NCBI RefSeq assembly: GCF_937952055.1
Contig: NZ_CALFYO010000020.1
Span: forward strand, 558,001 to 622,000
Source of the DNA: an uncultured Piscinibacter sp.
GTDB taxonomy: Bacteria; Pseudomonadota; Gammaproteobacteria; Burkholderiales; Burkholderiaceae_C
Length of the DNA stretch: 64,000 nucleotides
Reading direction: 5' to 3'
In this document: positions 18,306 to 26,197 of the stretch, piece by piece
Layout: the number at the start of each line of letters is the position of its first letter
Position numbering within the stretch: the stretch's first letter is position 1
Translations under genes and position numbers: made by a program
The notes under the pieces: model-generated
Database searches by the model: none
Seen by the model: only the letters and a program-made list of their open reading frames with translations
Told to the model about the DNA's origin: nothing

Positions 18306-20258
18306 TCACAAGGCGCGGCTGCTGCGCTCCTCGGCCAGCGTCATCACGCGCAGGCAGGGCATGTAGCCGTCGTGCACCACGCCATGCAGGTCGGTTCGCT
18401 TGTGCGAGCGCATCAGCGACAGCAGGAACTGCACGATCTCGCGGGTGATCACCTGGCCCGGAACGAGCGCGGGAATGCCCGGGGGATAGGGCACGATCTG
18501 GTCGGCGCAGACCCGGCCGTCGAGGGCGGCGTTGGCGTGCTCGTCCTCGTCGAGCAGCGGCAGCAGTTCGCCTTCGCAGTAGAAGGCATCGCGCGGCAGG
18601 TAGCGCAGGCTGGTGAAGCCGGCGATCTCCGGCGCCTTGACCAGCCGCCGCGGCGCCTTCGCATCGCGCGCCAGGCGCAGCAGCGCATCGTGCAGGCGCG
18701 ACACCTTGCTGCGCGTGGTGCCGATGGTCAGCAGCAGTGTCACCGTGTTGAAGGTGGACTTCTCGACCTGGATGTTGAAGCGCTCGAACAGCACCTGCTG
18801 GAACTCGTCGACGGTGAAGCCGGACTTGGAGATGTCGACCGTGATCTTCGTCGGGTCGAGCTGGATGCCGTCCCCGCGCACTTCCTCGGGCAGCAGCTCG
18901 GCGAGCGTGAGCGCCTGGAACACGCCGGTCGCGTTGATCGACTCGCGCAACTCGGCGGCCAGCTCCAGCGTGCGCTGCAGCAGCTTGTAGCCTTCCATCA
19001 CGGCCTGCTGCCGACCGACGTCGAGGCTGGCGATGATGCCGTACTGCGGACTGGTCGACGTGTGCATGTTGAAGTTCTCGCGGAACAGGTGCGCGTCGAA
19101 GTCCGGATCGTTCACGTGGATCATGCTCGCCTGGCTGAGCGCGGACAGCACCTTGTGCGTCGACTGCGTGGCGTAGTCGGCACCGGCCTCCATCGCCGTC
19201 GGGCGGAAAGCGGGGTGGAAGCGCGCATGCGCGTACCAGGCCTCGTCGATGATCACCTTGATGCCTCTGGCGTGCGCCGCCGCGACGATGGGCGGCAGGT
19301 CGTAGCGCAGGCCGTCGTAGGTGCACGAGGTGAGGATCAGCGCCTTGGCGTCGGGATGCGCCTCGATCGCCTCGAACAGCGTCTTCTTCGGCACCGGCCC
19401 GAACAGGCCGTAGGTGCGGTTCACCGAGCTGTCGAGATAAACCGGCCGCGCGCCCGACAGCACCACGCCGTGGTGCACCGACTTGTGGCAGTTGCGATCG
19501 AGCAGCAGCTTGTCGCCCGGCGCCAGCAGGGTCTGGAAGATCACCTTGTTCGCCGTCGAGGTGCCGTTGGTGGCAAAGAAGGTGCGCTTCGCGCCGAAGG
19601 CGCGCGCCGCCATGTCCTGTGCCTGGGCGATCACGCCCTTCGGGTCGAGCAGCGAGTCGAGCATGTCCACCGACACCGACAGGTCGGCGCGCAGCAGGTT
19701 CTCGCCGACGAACTCGTGGAACGCCGACGACCAGGGGCTGCCGCGCAGGCTGTCGCCCGAGGAGTGGCCGGGCGTGTGCCAGGCGTCCTTGGCCATCAGC
19801 ACGTACTCGCGCAATGCGTCGAAGAAGGGTGTGCGCGACTTCTCCTGGATCTCGGCCTGGATGATGCGGAACCAGCCGCGCGGGTCGGACTCGTCGCGGA
19901 TGAAGAAGCCGTCGATGGCCTCGCGCGTCAGCGCCCCCACGGTCTCCTCGTCGCGCGTGCTGTCGACGAGCACGTAAAGGTCGAGTTCGGGACGCAGCCG
20001 GTGCAGCGCCTGCACCAGTTCCTCGGCCTGCCAGGGACGCTCCGCGTCCGCGTCACCCAGACCGTCGACCAGCACGCACTGCAGGTCGCCGTCCTCGCGC
20101 GCGATGCGCAGCGCCTCCTCGGCGCAGTCGGTGCCGGCGAATCCCAGCCCACAGGGGTTGTCCAGGCTCTTCGCGGCAGCCGTCAGGCCCTTGAGCAGGT
20201 TGCGCCGGAAGGTATCGTCCGCGAGGACGATGAGGACATGGCTGTGCGGACGTGGCAT
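18306..20258 (-). CDS. Orn/Lys/Arg decarboxylase family, PLP-dependent
   Basis: The protein has 650 residues. An N-terminal receiver-like wing domain (about 1-130) is followed by the fold-type I PLP domain; the cofactor lysine is Lys369 in STHKVLS. HTPGHSSGDSLRGSP, TNGTSTANK and the DEAWYAHARFHP stretch are family hallmarks. The C-terminal domain ends near residue 640. The protein is shorter than E. coli inducible decarboxylases (about 710-755). The preferred amino acid cannot be decided from sequence alone; arginine, lysine or ornithine would give agmatine, cadaverine or putrescine. No antiporter gene is adjacent, which argues for a polyamine role rather than acid resistance. Confidence 0.9.
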   Translation of the reverse strand: MPRPHSHVLIVLADDTFRRNLLKGLTAAAKSLDNPCGLGFAGTDCAEEALRIAREDGDLQCVLVDGLGDADAERPWQAEELVQALHRLRPELDLYVLVDSTRDEETVGALTREAIDGFFIRDESDPRGWFRIIQAEIQEKSRTPFFDALREYVLMAKDAWHTPGHSSGDSLRGSPWSSAFHEFVGENLLRADLSVSVDMLDSLLDPKGVIAQAQDMAARAFGAKRTFFATNGTSTANKVIFQTLLAPGDKLLLDRNCHKSVHHGVVLSGARPVYLDSSVNRTYGLFGPVPKKTLFEAIEAHPDAKALILTSCTYDGLRYDLPPIVAAAHARGIKVIIDEAWYAHARFHPAFRPTAMEAGADYATQSTHKVLSALSQASMIHVNDPDFDAHLFRENFNMHTSTSPQYGIIASLDVGRQQAVMEGYKLLQRTLELAAELRESINATGVFQALTLAELLPEEVRGDGIQLDPTKITVDISKSGFTVDEFQQVLFERFNIQVEKSTFNTVTLLLTIGTTRSKVSRLHDALLRLARDAKAPRRLVKAPEIAGFTSLRYLPRDAFYCEGELLPLLDEDEHANAALDGRVCADQIVPYPPGIPALVPGQVITREIVQFLLSLMRSHKRTDLHGVVHDGYMPCLRVMTLAEERSSRAL

Positions 20259-20283
20259 GGGCGGAGCTTATCAAGGGCCCGTC

Positions 20284-20289
20284 GATAAT
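20284..20289 (+). promoter_or_regulatory. -10 element placing the start point at the DUF455 ATG
   Basis: GATAAT ends 6 nt before the ATG at 20296, and no Shine-Dalgarno sequence is present. With the usual spacing, transcription would start at the first base of the coding region. It lies in the 37-nt gap shared with the divergent decarboxylase gene. Confidence 0.5.
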
Positions 20290-20295
20290 CGCGCC

Positions 20296-21084
20296 ATGGA
20301 ACTCCGCCGCGAAGCGCTCGCCCTGCTGCAGATCGCCGACCCGATGGAGAAGGCCGACGCGACCCGCACGCTGTCCGAGCGCGCCGGCCTGGGCGTCGAT
20401 GCCGACGTCCTGCTGGCCGAGCCCGACGGCCTGCCCGGTCGCCCGGTGCGGCCGCACCTCGTGCCGCCGAAGGACGTGCCCACGCGCTCCCCGTTCACCG
20501 TGGAGGGTCGCGCTGCGCTGCTGCACGCGATCGCCCACATCGAGTTCAACGCCATCAACCTCGCGCTCGACGCGGCGTGGCGCTTCGCCGGGCTGCCCGA
20601 GGCCTACTACCGCGACTGGCTGCGCGTCGCCGCCGAGGAGTCGCTGCACTTCACGCTGCTGCGCGAGCACCTGAGGTCGCTCGGCCACGACTACGGCGAC
20701 TTCGCCGCCCACGACGGGCTGTGGACGATGACGGCGCGCACGGCGCACGACCTCGTCGCGCGCATGGCGCTGGTGCCGCGCACGCTGGAGGCGCGCGGCC
20801 TGGATGCCACGCCGCCGCTGCAGGCCAAGCTCGCGAGGGCCGGTGACGCGCGCGCAGTGGCCATCCTCGACGTGATCCTGCGCGACGAGATCGGCCACGT
20901 GGCGATCGGCAACCGCTGGTACCGCTTCGCCTGCGAACGCGCGGCACTCGATCCCGTGGCGATCTACCCGGGACTCGTCGAACGCTACGCCGCCCCGAAG
21001 CTGCGGCCACCGTACAACGACGCGGCGCGGCGCGCGGCCGGCTTCAGCGAAGCCGAGATCGCCTACCTGACGCGGGCCGTCTGA
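20296..21084 (+). CDS. Ferritin-like domain protein (DUF455)
   Basis: The protein has 262 residues of the COG2833/DUF455 family, distantly related to diiron four-helix proteins. Possible iron ligands lie in ALLHAIAHIEFNAI, VAAEESLHFTLLREHL and LRDEIGHVAIG, which give the E-x-x-H pairs of a ferritin-like bundle. The function is unknown; family members are often guessed to be tRNA hydroxylase-like. The start at 20296 lies directly behind a -10 element. The MlrC-type peptidase gene follows after 2 nt. Confidence 0.82.
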   Translation: MELRREALALLQIADPMEKADATRTLSERAGLGVDADVLLAEPDGLPGRPVRPHLVPPKDVPTRSPFTVEGRAALLHAIAHIEFNAINLALDAAWRFAGLPEAYYRDWLRVAAEESLHFTLLREHLRSLGHDYGDFAAHDGLWTMTARTAHDLVARMALVPRTLEARGLDATPPLQAKLARAGDARAVAILDVILRDEIGHVAIGNRWYRFACERAALDPVAIYPGLVERYAAPKLRPPYNDAARRAAGFSEAEIAYLTRAV

Positions 21085-21086
21085 CC

Positions 21087-22595
21087 ATGCGCATCTTCGT
21101 CGCCGGCTTCCACCACGAGACCAACACCTTCGCGCCTTCGCCGGCCGACTGGGCGGCCTTCGAAGCCGGCGCCGGCTACCCGGCCTACGCGCGCGGCCCG
21201 GCCATGCTGGAACAGATGCAGGGCAGCAGCCTGGCGATCGCCGGCTTTGCCCGTGCCGCCCGCCGCGCGGGCTGGACGCTCGTGCCGTCGGTGTGGGCCG
21301 GCGCCATGCCTTCGAACCGCATCACCGCCGACGCCTTCGCGCGCATCGGCCGTGAGATCGAGTCCGACCTGCGCGAGGCGCTGCGCGACGGCCTGGACGG
21401 CATCTACCTCGACCTGCACGGTGCTGCCGTCGCCGAGGGCGCCGACGATGCCGAAGGTGCGCTGTTGCTGCGACTGCGCGCGATCGTCGGCGCGCAGCGG
21501 CCGATCGTCGCCAGCCTGGACCTGCACGCCAACCTCACCCGGCTGATGCTCGCGCGCGCGAGCGCCATGACGAGCTATCGAACCTATCCCCACGTCGACA
21601 TGGTCACCACCGGCGAGCGTGCCGCGCGGATGCTGGCGCGGCGGCTGGCCGACCGTTCGGCGCACTGGTTCACCCATGCTCGCCGGGTACCCTTCCTGCT
21701 GCCGCTGAACGCCCAGTGCACGCAGATGGAGCCGGCGGCCTCGGTGATCGCCGAGCTCGAACGGCTGGAGGCGCACAGCGGTGCCGAGTTGAGCTTCGCG
21801 ATGGGTTTCTCGGCGGCCGACTTCCCCGAATGCGGGCCGGTGCTGTTCGGCCACGGTTTGGACGACGCGGTGACACAGCGGGCGGTCGAAGAGCTGCACA
21901 CGATGGTGGTCGACCATCGCCGCCAGTGGGCCAGCGAACTGCTCTCGCCGCACGAGGCCGTCGAGCGGGCGATCGGCCTCGCCGTGCCGGGCCGCGGCCC
22001 GGTCGTCATCGCCGACACGCAGGACAACCCCGGTGCCGGCGGAGACGCCAACACCACCGGCATGTTGCACGCCTTGCTCGACGCCCGCACCGGCCAGCGC
22101 GTCGGCGGCGCCGTGGCGCTCGGCCTGCTGTTCGACCCCGACAGCGCGCGCGCCGCGCATGCCGCCGGCCTCGGCGCCCGCCTGACCCTGTCGCTGGGCC
22201 GCGCCGTACCCACCTGGTGCGGCCAGACCGACGGGCCGGTCGAACGCGAAGCATGCGTGCTCGCGCTGCACGAGGGCACGCTGCGCCTGCACGGTCCGAT
22301 GACCGCCGGCAGCGTCGTGCGCCTCGGGCCCTGCGCCAGCGTCGAGGTCGAGGGCATCCGCGTGCTGCTGTCCAGCGCGAAGGCGCAGATGCTCGACCTC
22401 GACCTGTTCCGCTTCCTCGGCGTCGAGCCCGCGGCGATGCAGGCGCTGGTGGTGAAGAGCTCGGTGCACTTCCGCGCCGCGTTCGCGCCGATCGCCTCGC
22501 ACATCCTGGTGGCCAAGGCGGCCGGCCCGATGCCGGCCGACCCGGGCGACCTGCCCTGGCGGCACCTGGACCCGGCCACTGCGCCACGGCCCTGA
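21087..22595 (+). CDS. M81 family metallopeptidase (MlrC-like)
   Basis: The protein has 502 residues. It belongs to the MlrC/M81 family, named for the third enzyme of microcystin breakdown in Sphingomonas, although most members act on unknown peptides or amidated compounds. Seen are FHHETNTFAPSPADW at the N-terminus, YLDLHGAAVAEG, SLDLHANLT, SYRTYPHVD and ADTQDNPGAGGDAN, with histidines and aspartates suited to zinc binding. It starts 2 nt after the DUF455 stop, and an amino-acid uptake operon follows, which hints at peptide or amino-acid scavenging. Confidence 0.9.
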   Translation: MRIFVAGFHHETNTFAPSPADWAAFEAGAGYPAYARGPAMLEQMQGSSLAIAGFARAARRAGWTLVPSVWAGAMPSNRITADAFARIGREIESDLREALRDGLDGIYLDLHGAAVAEGADDAEGALLLRLRAIVGAQRPIVASLDLHANLTRLMLARASAMTSYRTYPHVDMVTTGERAARMLARRLADRSAHWFTHARRVPFLLPLNAQCTQMEPAASVIAELERLEAHSGAELSFAMGFSAADFPECGPVLFGHGLDDAVTQRAVEELHTMVVDHRRQWASELLSPHEAVERAIGLAVPGRGPVVIADTQDNPGAGGDANTTGMLHALLDARTGQRVGGAVALGLLFDPDSARAAHAAGLGARLTLSLGRAVPTWCGQTDGPVEREACVLALHEGTLRLHGPMTAGSVVRLGPCASVEVEGIRVLLSSAKAQMLDLDLFRFLGVEPAAMQALVVKSSVHFRAAFAPIASHILVAKAAGPMPADPGDLPWRHLDPATAPRP

Positions 22596-22690
22596 GGTCG
22601 TGCGGGGCCGGCGCGCCGCCCGCTTACACTTCGCGCCACGCCCTCAGACCGATCCGTCCGGGCTCCCAACATTCCTTCACCGAGGACTCC

Positions 22691-23563
22691 ATGACCACCA
22701 TCACCACCCGTCGATTCCTGCAAACCGCCGGCCTGCTGTTCGCGGGCGCCCTGCTCGCCGCCTGCGGCAAGAAGGAACCCGCGCCGGCGCCCGAAGCGTC
22801 GACGCCCGCCCCGGCCGCCTCCGTGGCCGCCGCGCCGCCGCCGGCGAGGGTCTACGTGGTCGGCACCGACGCCGCCTACGCACCGTTCGAGTCGCAGAAC
22901 GAGAAGGGCGAGATCGTCGGCCTGACCATCGACATCGTGACCGCCGTGGCCCAGAAGGCCGGCATCGAGGTGAAGTTCGTCAACACGCCGTGGGAAGGCA
23001 TCTTCAACGCGCTGCAGCAGGGCGACCGCGACATGCTGGCCTCGTCGATCACGATCACCGACGAGCGCAAGCAGACGATGGACTTCACCGATCCCTACTT
23101 CGACGCCTACCAGCTGATCGCGGTGAAGGCCAACTCCAAGGTCGCCAAGTTCGATGACCTGAAGAAGCTCAAGGTCGGCGTGCAGACCGGCACCACCGGC
23201 GACGAGGCCGTCACCAAGCAGCAGGGCAAGAACAGCACCAACATCAAGCGCTTCGAGTCCACCCCGCTGGCGCTGAAGGAGCTGGAAGCCGGCGGCGTGG
23301 ACGCGGTGGTGGCCGACAACGGCGTGGTCATCAATTACGTGACCAACAACCCGGACGCCAAGTTCAAGACCGTCAGCGACAAGGCCTTCGCGCCCGAGCA
23401 ATACGGCTTCGCGGTGAAGAAGGGCAACACCGAGCTGCTCGAGAAGCTGAACAAGGGTCTGGCCGACATCAAGGCCGACGGCACCTACGACCAGATCTAC
23501 ACCAAGTACTTCGGTGCCGCCCCGGCAGCGGCCGCGGCGCCGGCGACGGCCGCCTCGAAGTAA
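22691..23563 (+). CDS. Amino-acid ABC transporter substrate-binding lipoprotein
   Basis: The protein has 290 residues and is a periplasmic binding protein of family 3. The signal MTTITTRRFLQTAGLLFAGA ends in the lipobox LLAAC, so Cys25 would be lipidated. An Ala/Pro linker follows, then YVVGTDAAYAPFE, the start of the binding domain, with DIVTAVAQKAGIEV, ASSITITDERK and YFDAYQLIAV. The ligand is probably a polar amino acid. A short Ala-rich tail ends the protein. The permease gene follows after 16 nt. Confidence 0.92.
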   Translation: MTTITTRRFLQTAGLLFAGALLAACGKKEPAPAPEASTPAPAASVAAAPPPARVYVVGTDAAYAPFESQNEKGEIVGLTIDIVTAVAQKAGIEVKFVNTPWEGIFNALQQGDRDMLASSITITDERKQTMDFTDPYFDAYQLIAVKANSKVAKFDDLKKLKVGVQTGTTGDEAVTKQQGKNSTNIKRFESTPLALKELEAGGVDAVVADNGVVINYVTNNPDAKFKTVSDKAFAPEQYGFAVKKGNTELLEKLNKGLADIKADGTYDQIYTKYFGAAPAAAAAPATAASK

Positions 23564-23579
23564 GCCAAGCGGGGCGCGC

Positions 23580-24332
23580 GTGGACCTGCGCTGGGAGATC
23601 CTCGCCGGCTACGGGCCGTTGTTCCTCAACGGCCTGTGGATGACGATCCAGCTCACCATCGTCTCGATCGGCGCCGGGCTGCTGCTCGGCGTGTTGCTCG
23701 GACTGGTCAGCAGTTCGCGCGACGCCCCGGTGCCGCAGTCTCTGGCGCTGGCCTGGCTGCTCAAGCTGGCGCGGGCGGTGACGCTCGCCTACGTGACCTT
23801 CTTCCGCGGCACGCCGCTGTTCGTGCAGATCCTGCTGGTGCACTTCGCGCTGATGCCGGCGCTGGTGCACCCGGACAGCGGCCTGCTGCTGTCGGGCGAC
23901 GCGGCGCGCGAGTTCCGCCAATCGCACGGTGCCTTCTTCTCCGGCGCGCTGGCGATGACGCTCAATGCCGGCGCCTACATCTCCGAGATCTTCCGCGCCG
24001 GCATCCAGAGCATCCACACCGGCCAGACCCAGGCCGCCTACAGCCTGGGCCTGACCCATCCCCAGGCGATGCGCTTCGTGGTGCTGCCACAGGCCTTTCG
24101 CCGCATGGTGCCGGCGCTGGTCAACGAGGGAGTCACGCTGATCAAGGACTCGTCGCTGGTCTCGGCGATCGGCCTGGCCGAACTGGCACTGGCCGCGCGC
24201 ACCGTCGCCGGCGCGTACTCGCGCTACTGGGAGCCCTATCTCGCCATCTCGGCGGTCTACCTGGTGCTGACGCTGACCTTGTCGATGCTGGCCAAGCGCC
24301 TGGAGGCGCCCTCGCACCTGCGCGGCCGTTGA
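23580..24332 (+). CDS. Amino-acid ABC transporter permease
   Basis: The protein has 250 residues with about five membrane segments, of the HisM/GlnP type. The coupling-helix motif is recognisable in SIHTGQTQAAYSLGLTHPQAMRFVVLPQAF, with the EAA-like loop. The start is GTG at 23580; the frame also reads back into the binding-protein gene, but the permease begins naturally with the DLRWEILAGYGPLFLNG segment. No ATP-binding subunit gene follows; the porin is next. The ATPase must be encoded elsewhere or shared. Confidence 0.92.
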   Translation: MDLRWEILAGYGPLFLNGLWMTIQLTIVSIGAGLLLGVLLGLVSSSRDAPVPQSLALAWLLKLARAVTLAYVTFFRGTPLFVQILLVHFALMPALVHPDSGLLLSGDAAREFRQSHGAFFSGALAMTLNAGAYISEIFRAGIQSIHTGQTQAAYSLGLTHPQAMRFVVLPQAFRRMVPALVNEGVTLIKDSSLVSAIGLAELALAARTVAGAYSRYWEPYLAISAVYLVLTLTLSMLAKRLEAPSHLRGR

Positions 24333-24395
24333 CCGTTGGTCGCGTCGTTGTCGCTTCGGCGCAACGAAGCTCCGGGTTTTCCTCCAGCTGTCATC

Positions 24396-24435
24396 TAAGA
24401 TTCGGCACCTCGTTCCGGTGACATGTGTCAACCGG
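24396..24435 (+). promoter_or_regulatory. Porin promoter and leader dyad
   Basis: TAAGAT at 24396-24401 is a plausible -10. The leader then holds an interrupted dyad at 24415-24435 (CCGG, GACA, TG, TGTC, CCGG). The dyad is placed downstream of the start point, where it could bind a regulator or fold in the mRNA. Both calls are by inspection. Confidence 0.4.
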
Positions 24436-24469
24436 GTTCGTGTTTCGAATGAAGACCAAAAGGATCTAC

Positions 24470-25471
24470 ATGAAGCGCTCTCTCTTCCTGGCCGCCGTGG
24501 CCACCCTGGCCGGCACCTCTGCCCTGGCCCAAAGCAGCGTCACGATCTACGGCCGCCTGAACACGTCGGTCGAGCGCCAGAAGGACGGCGACACCAGCGT
24601 CACCGCGCTGCAGAACAACGCCTCGCGCATCGGCTTCAAGGGCACCGAAGACCTCGGCGGCGGCCTGAAGGCCTCGTTCCTGCTCGAGCATGGCTTCAAC
24701 GTCGACACGGGCGCGCAATCGCAAGGCGCGTTCTGGGCCCGCGAGAGCTGGGTCGCGCTGGAAGGCAGCTTCGGCCGCGTGCGCCTGGGCAACATGGGCC
24801 CGACCGCCGCGTACTTCGCGACGGCCGACTACATCAGCATGCACAACCACGACACCGGTACGTCGTCGGATGCGTTCTACCTGTACCCCGGTGATGTGCG
24901 CAACACGATCGCCTACAACTCGCCGAGCTTCGGCGGTGTGACGTTCGACGCGCAGGTTGGCCTGGCCGAGACCACCAACACCAAGAAGACCATCGTCCTT
25001 GCGGCGAACTACGTCGGCGGCCCCCTGCACCTGGGCGCCTCTTACGTGAACGCGCCGACGGGCCTGTTCACGCCGCCGGCCGATGACGACAGCAAGGAGT
25101 TCGGCCTGCGCGCGCTGTACGAAATGGGCCCGCTGACCTTCGGCGCCTACTACATCCGCAACACCATCGACGACGGTGTCGGCACGGAAGTGAAGCGCAA
25201 CTCGTACCGCCTGTCGGCCATGTACACGATGGGTGTCAGCGAGTTCCACCTGAACTACGGCGTGGCCGGCGAGCTCAAGGGCAACGGCAACACGCTGAAC
25301 GACACCGACGCCACCCAGTTCACGTTTGCCTACAACTACAACCTGAGCAAGCGCACCAAGGTGTTCGCCTTCTACACGCAGGTGGACAACAAGGACAACG
25401 CTGCCTACAGCGTCTCGAACGTCGGCACGAAGTTCTCGTCGTTCGCCGCGGGCGTGCGCCACAACTTCTGA
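24470..25471 (+). CDS. Outer-membrane porin (Gram-negative porin family)
   Basis: The protein has 333 residues and is a trimeric 16-strand beta-barrel general porin of the Burkholderiales type. The start MKRSLF at 24470 follows an AAAGGA ribosome-binding site; an upstream ATG at 24425 would break the signal peptide. The signal ends at about residue 20 (SALAQ|SSVTIYG). Seen are SSVTIYGRLNTSVER, SRIGFKGTEDLGGGLKASF and the C-terminal FAAGVRHNF with the terminal Phe needed for BAM assembly. Codon use contains more A/T-ended codons than its neighbours, as expected of a highly expressed gene. Confidence 0.96.
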   Translation: MKRSLFLAAVATLAGTSALAQSSVTIYGRLNTSVERQKDGDTSVTALQNNASRIGFKGTEDLGGGLKASFLLEHGFNVDTGAQSQGAFWARESWVALEGSFGRVRLGNMGPTAAYFATADYISMHNHDTGTSSDAFYLYPGDVRNTIAYNSPSFGGVTFDAQVGLAETTNTKKTIVLAANYVGGPLHLGASYVNAPTGLFTPPADDDSKEFGLRALYEMGPLTFGAYYIRNTIDDGVGTEVKRNSYRLSAMYTMGVSEFHLNYGVAGELKGNGNTLNDTDATQFTFAYNYNLSKRTKVFAFYTQVDNKDNAAYSVSNVGTKFSSFAAGVRHNF

Positions 25472-25495
25472 TCCCCGAAGTTCACAGCGCTCGAG

Positions 25496-25524
25496 AGGGC
25501 CGGTCTCAGGACCGGCCCTTTTTT
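25496..25524 (+). terminator. Rho-independent terminator of the porin gene
   Basis: A perfect 10-bp stem (AGGGCCGGTC with GACCGGCCCT, loop TCAG) is followed by six T residues that begin at the foot of the stem. This is the clearest intrinsic terminator in the window. The minus-strand marC gene ends just beyond it. Confidence 0.92.
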
Positions 25525-25540
25525 CATGGCCGCGCGGCCA

Positions 25541-26134
25541 TCAGCCGAGGAAGTAGCGCTTCAGCCCGGCAAGGATCATCTCCACGGCGATGGCGGTGAG
25601 CACGAGGCCCATCAGCTTCTCGGTCGCCGCCACCACCGAGTCGCCCAGCAGCCGCCGGATGCGCTCGCACAGCAGAAGCACCGCGCCCGACACCGCCATC
25701 GCCACGGTGAGCGCTGCCATCCAGGTCATCACCTTCTCCGGCTGGCGCGACGCCAGCAGCAGCACCGTGGCCATCGCCGACGGGCCGGCCAGCAGCGGCA
25801 CGGCCAGCGGGAAGATGAGCGGCTCCTTGCCCTCGGGCATGCCGTAGACGCCGCCCTCGTGGCCGAAGATCATGCGGATGGCCACCATGAGCAGGATCAC
25901 GCCGCCGGCCACCTCGAGCGAGCGCTCCGAGAGGTGCATCACGCGCAGGAAGGCTTCGCCGGCGAACATGAAGCCGAGCAGCACGGCGAAGGCGATCGCC
26001 ACCTCGCGCAGTGCCACGCGCCGCCGGCGCTCCCGGGGCACGCCGTTCATGATGGGAATGAAGATCGGCAGGCTGCCCAGCGGATCGAGCACGAGCAGCA
26101 GCAGGATGAGGGCGGAGAGAAAGCTGTGGTCCAT
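25541..26134 (-). CDS. MarC family integral membrane protein
   Basis: The protein has 197 residues with six predicted membrane segments. The N-terminal LLLLVLDPLGSLPIFIPIM and the middle PLAVPLLAGPSAMATVLLL are the two family-defining repeats (NPxGxxPxF-like and PLAxPLxAGPG-like). The function of MarC/YhgN proteins is unknown; the older idea of antibiotic resistance was not upheld. A CACAAT element 9 nt before the ATG could be the -10. It is divergent from the LuxR regulator. Confidence 0.9.
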   Translation of the reverse strand: MDHSFLSALILLLLVLDPLGSLPIFIPIMNGVPRERRRRVALREVAIAFAVLLGFMFAGEAFLRVMHLSERSLEVAGGVILLMVAIRMIFGHEGGVYGMPEGKEPLIFPLAVPLLAGPSAMATVLLLASRQPEKVMTWMAALTVAMAVSGAVLLLCERIRRLLGDSVVAATEKLMGLVLTAIAVEMILAGLKRYFLG

Positions 26135-26197
26135 GGGAGCGGCATTGTGGGCCAGCCCCGCCGCACAATCCGCGCTGACCGCAAGCCTGCTCCGCCC

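Noticed and set aside
21091..21100. TTCGTCGCC string at the start of the MlrC-type gene
   Set aside because: It matches the AlgR-like core but lies inside the coding sequence for IFVAG and lacks a promoter; chance match.
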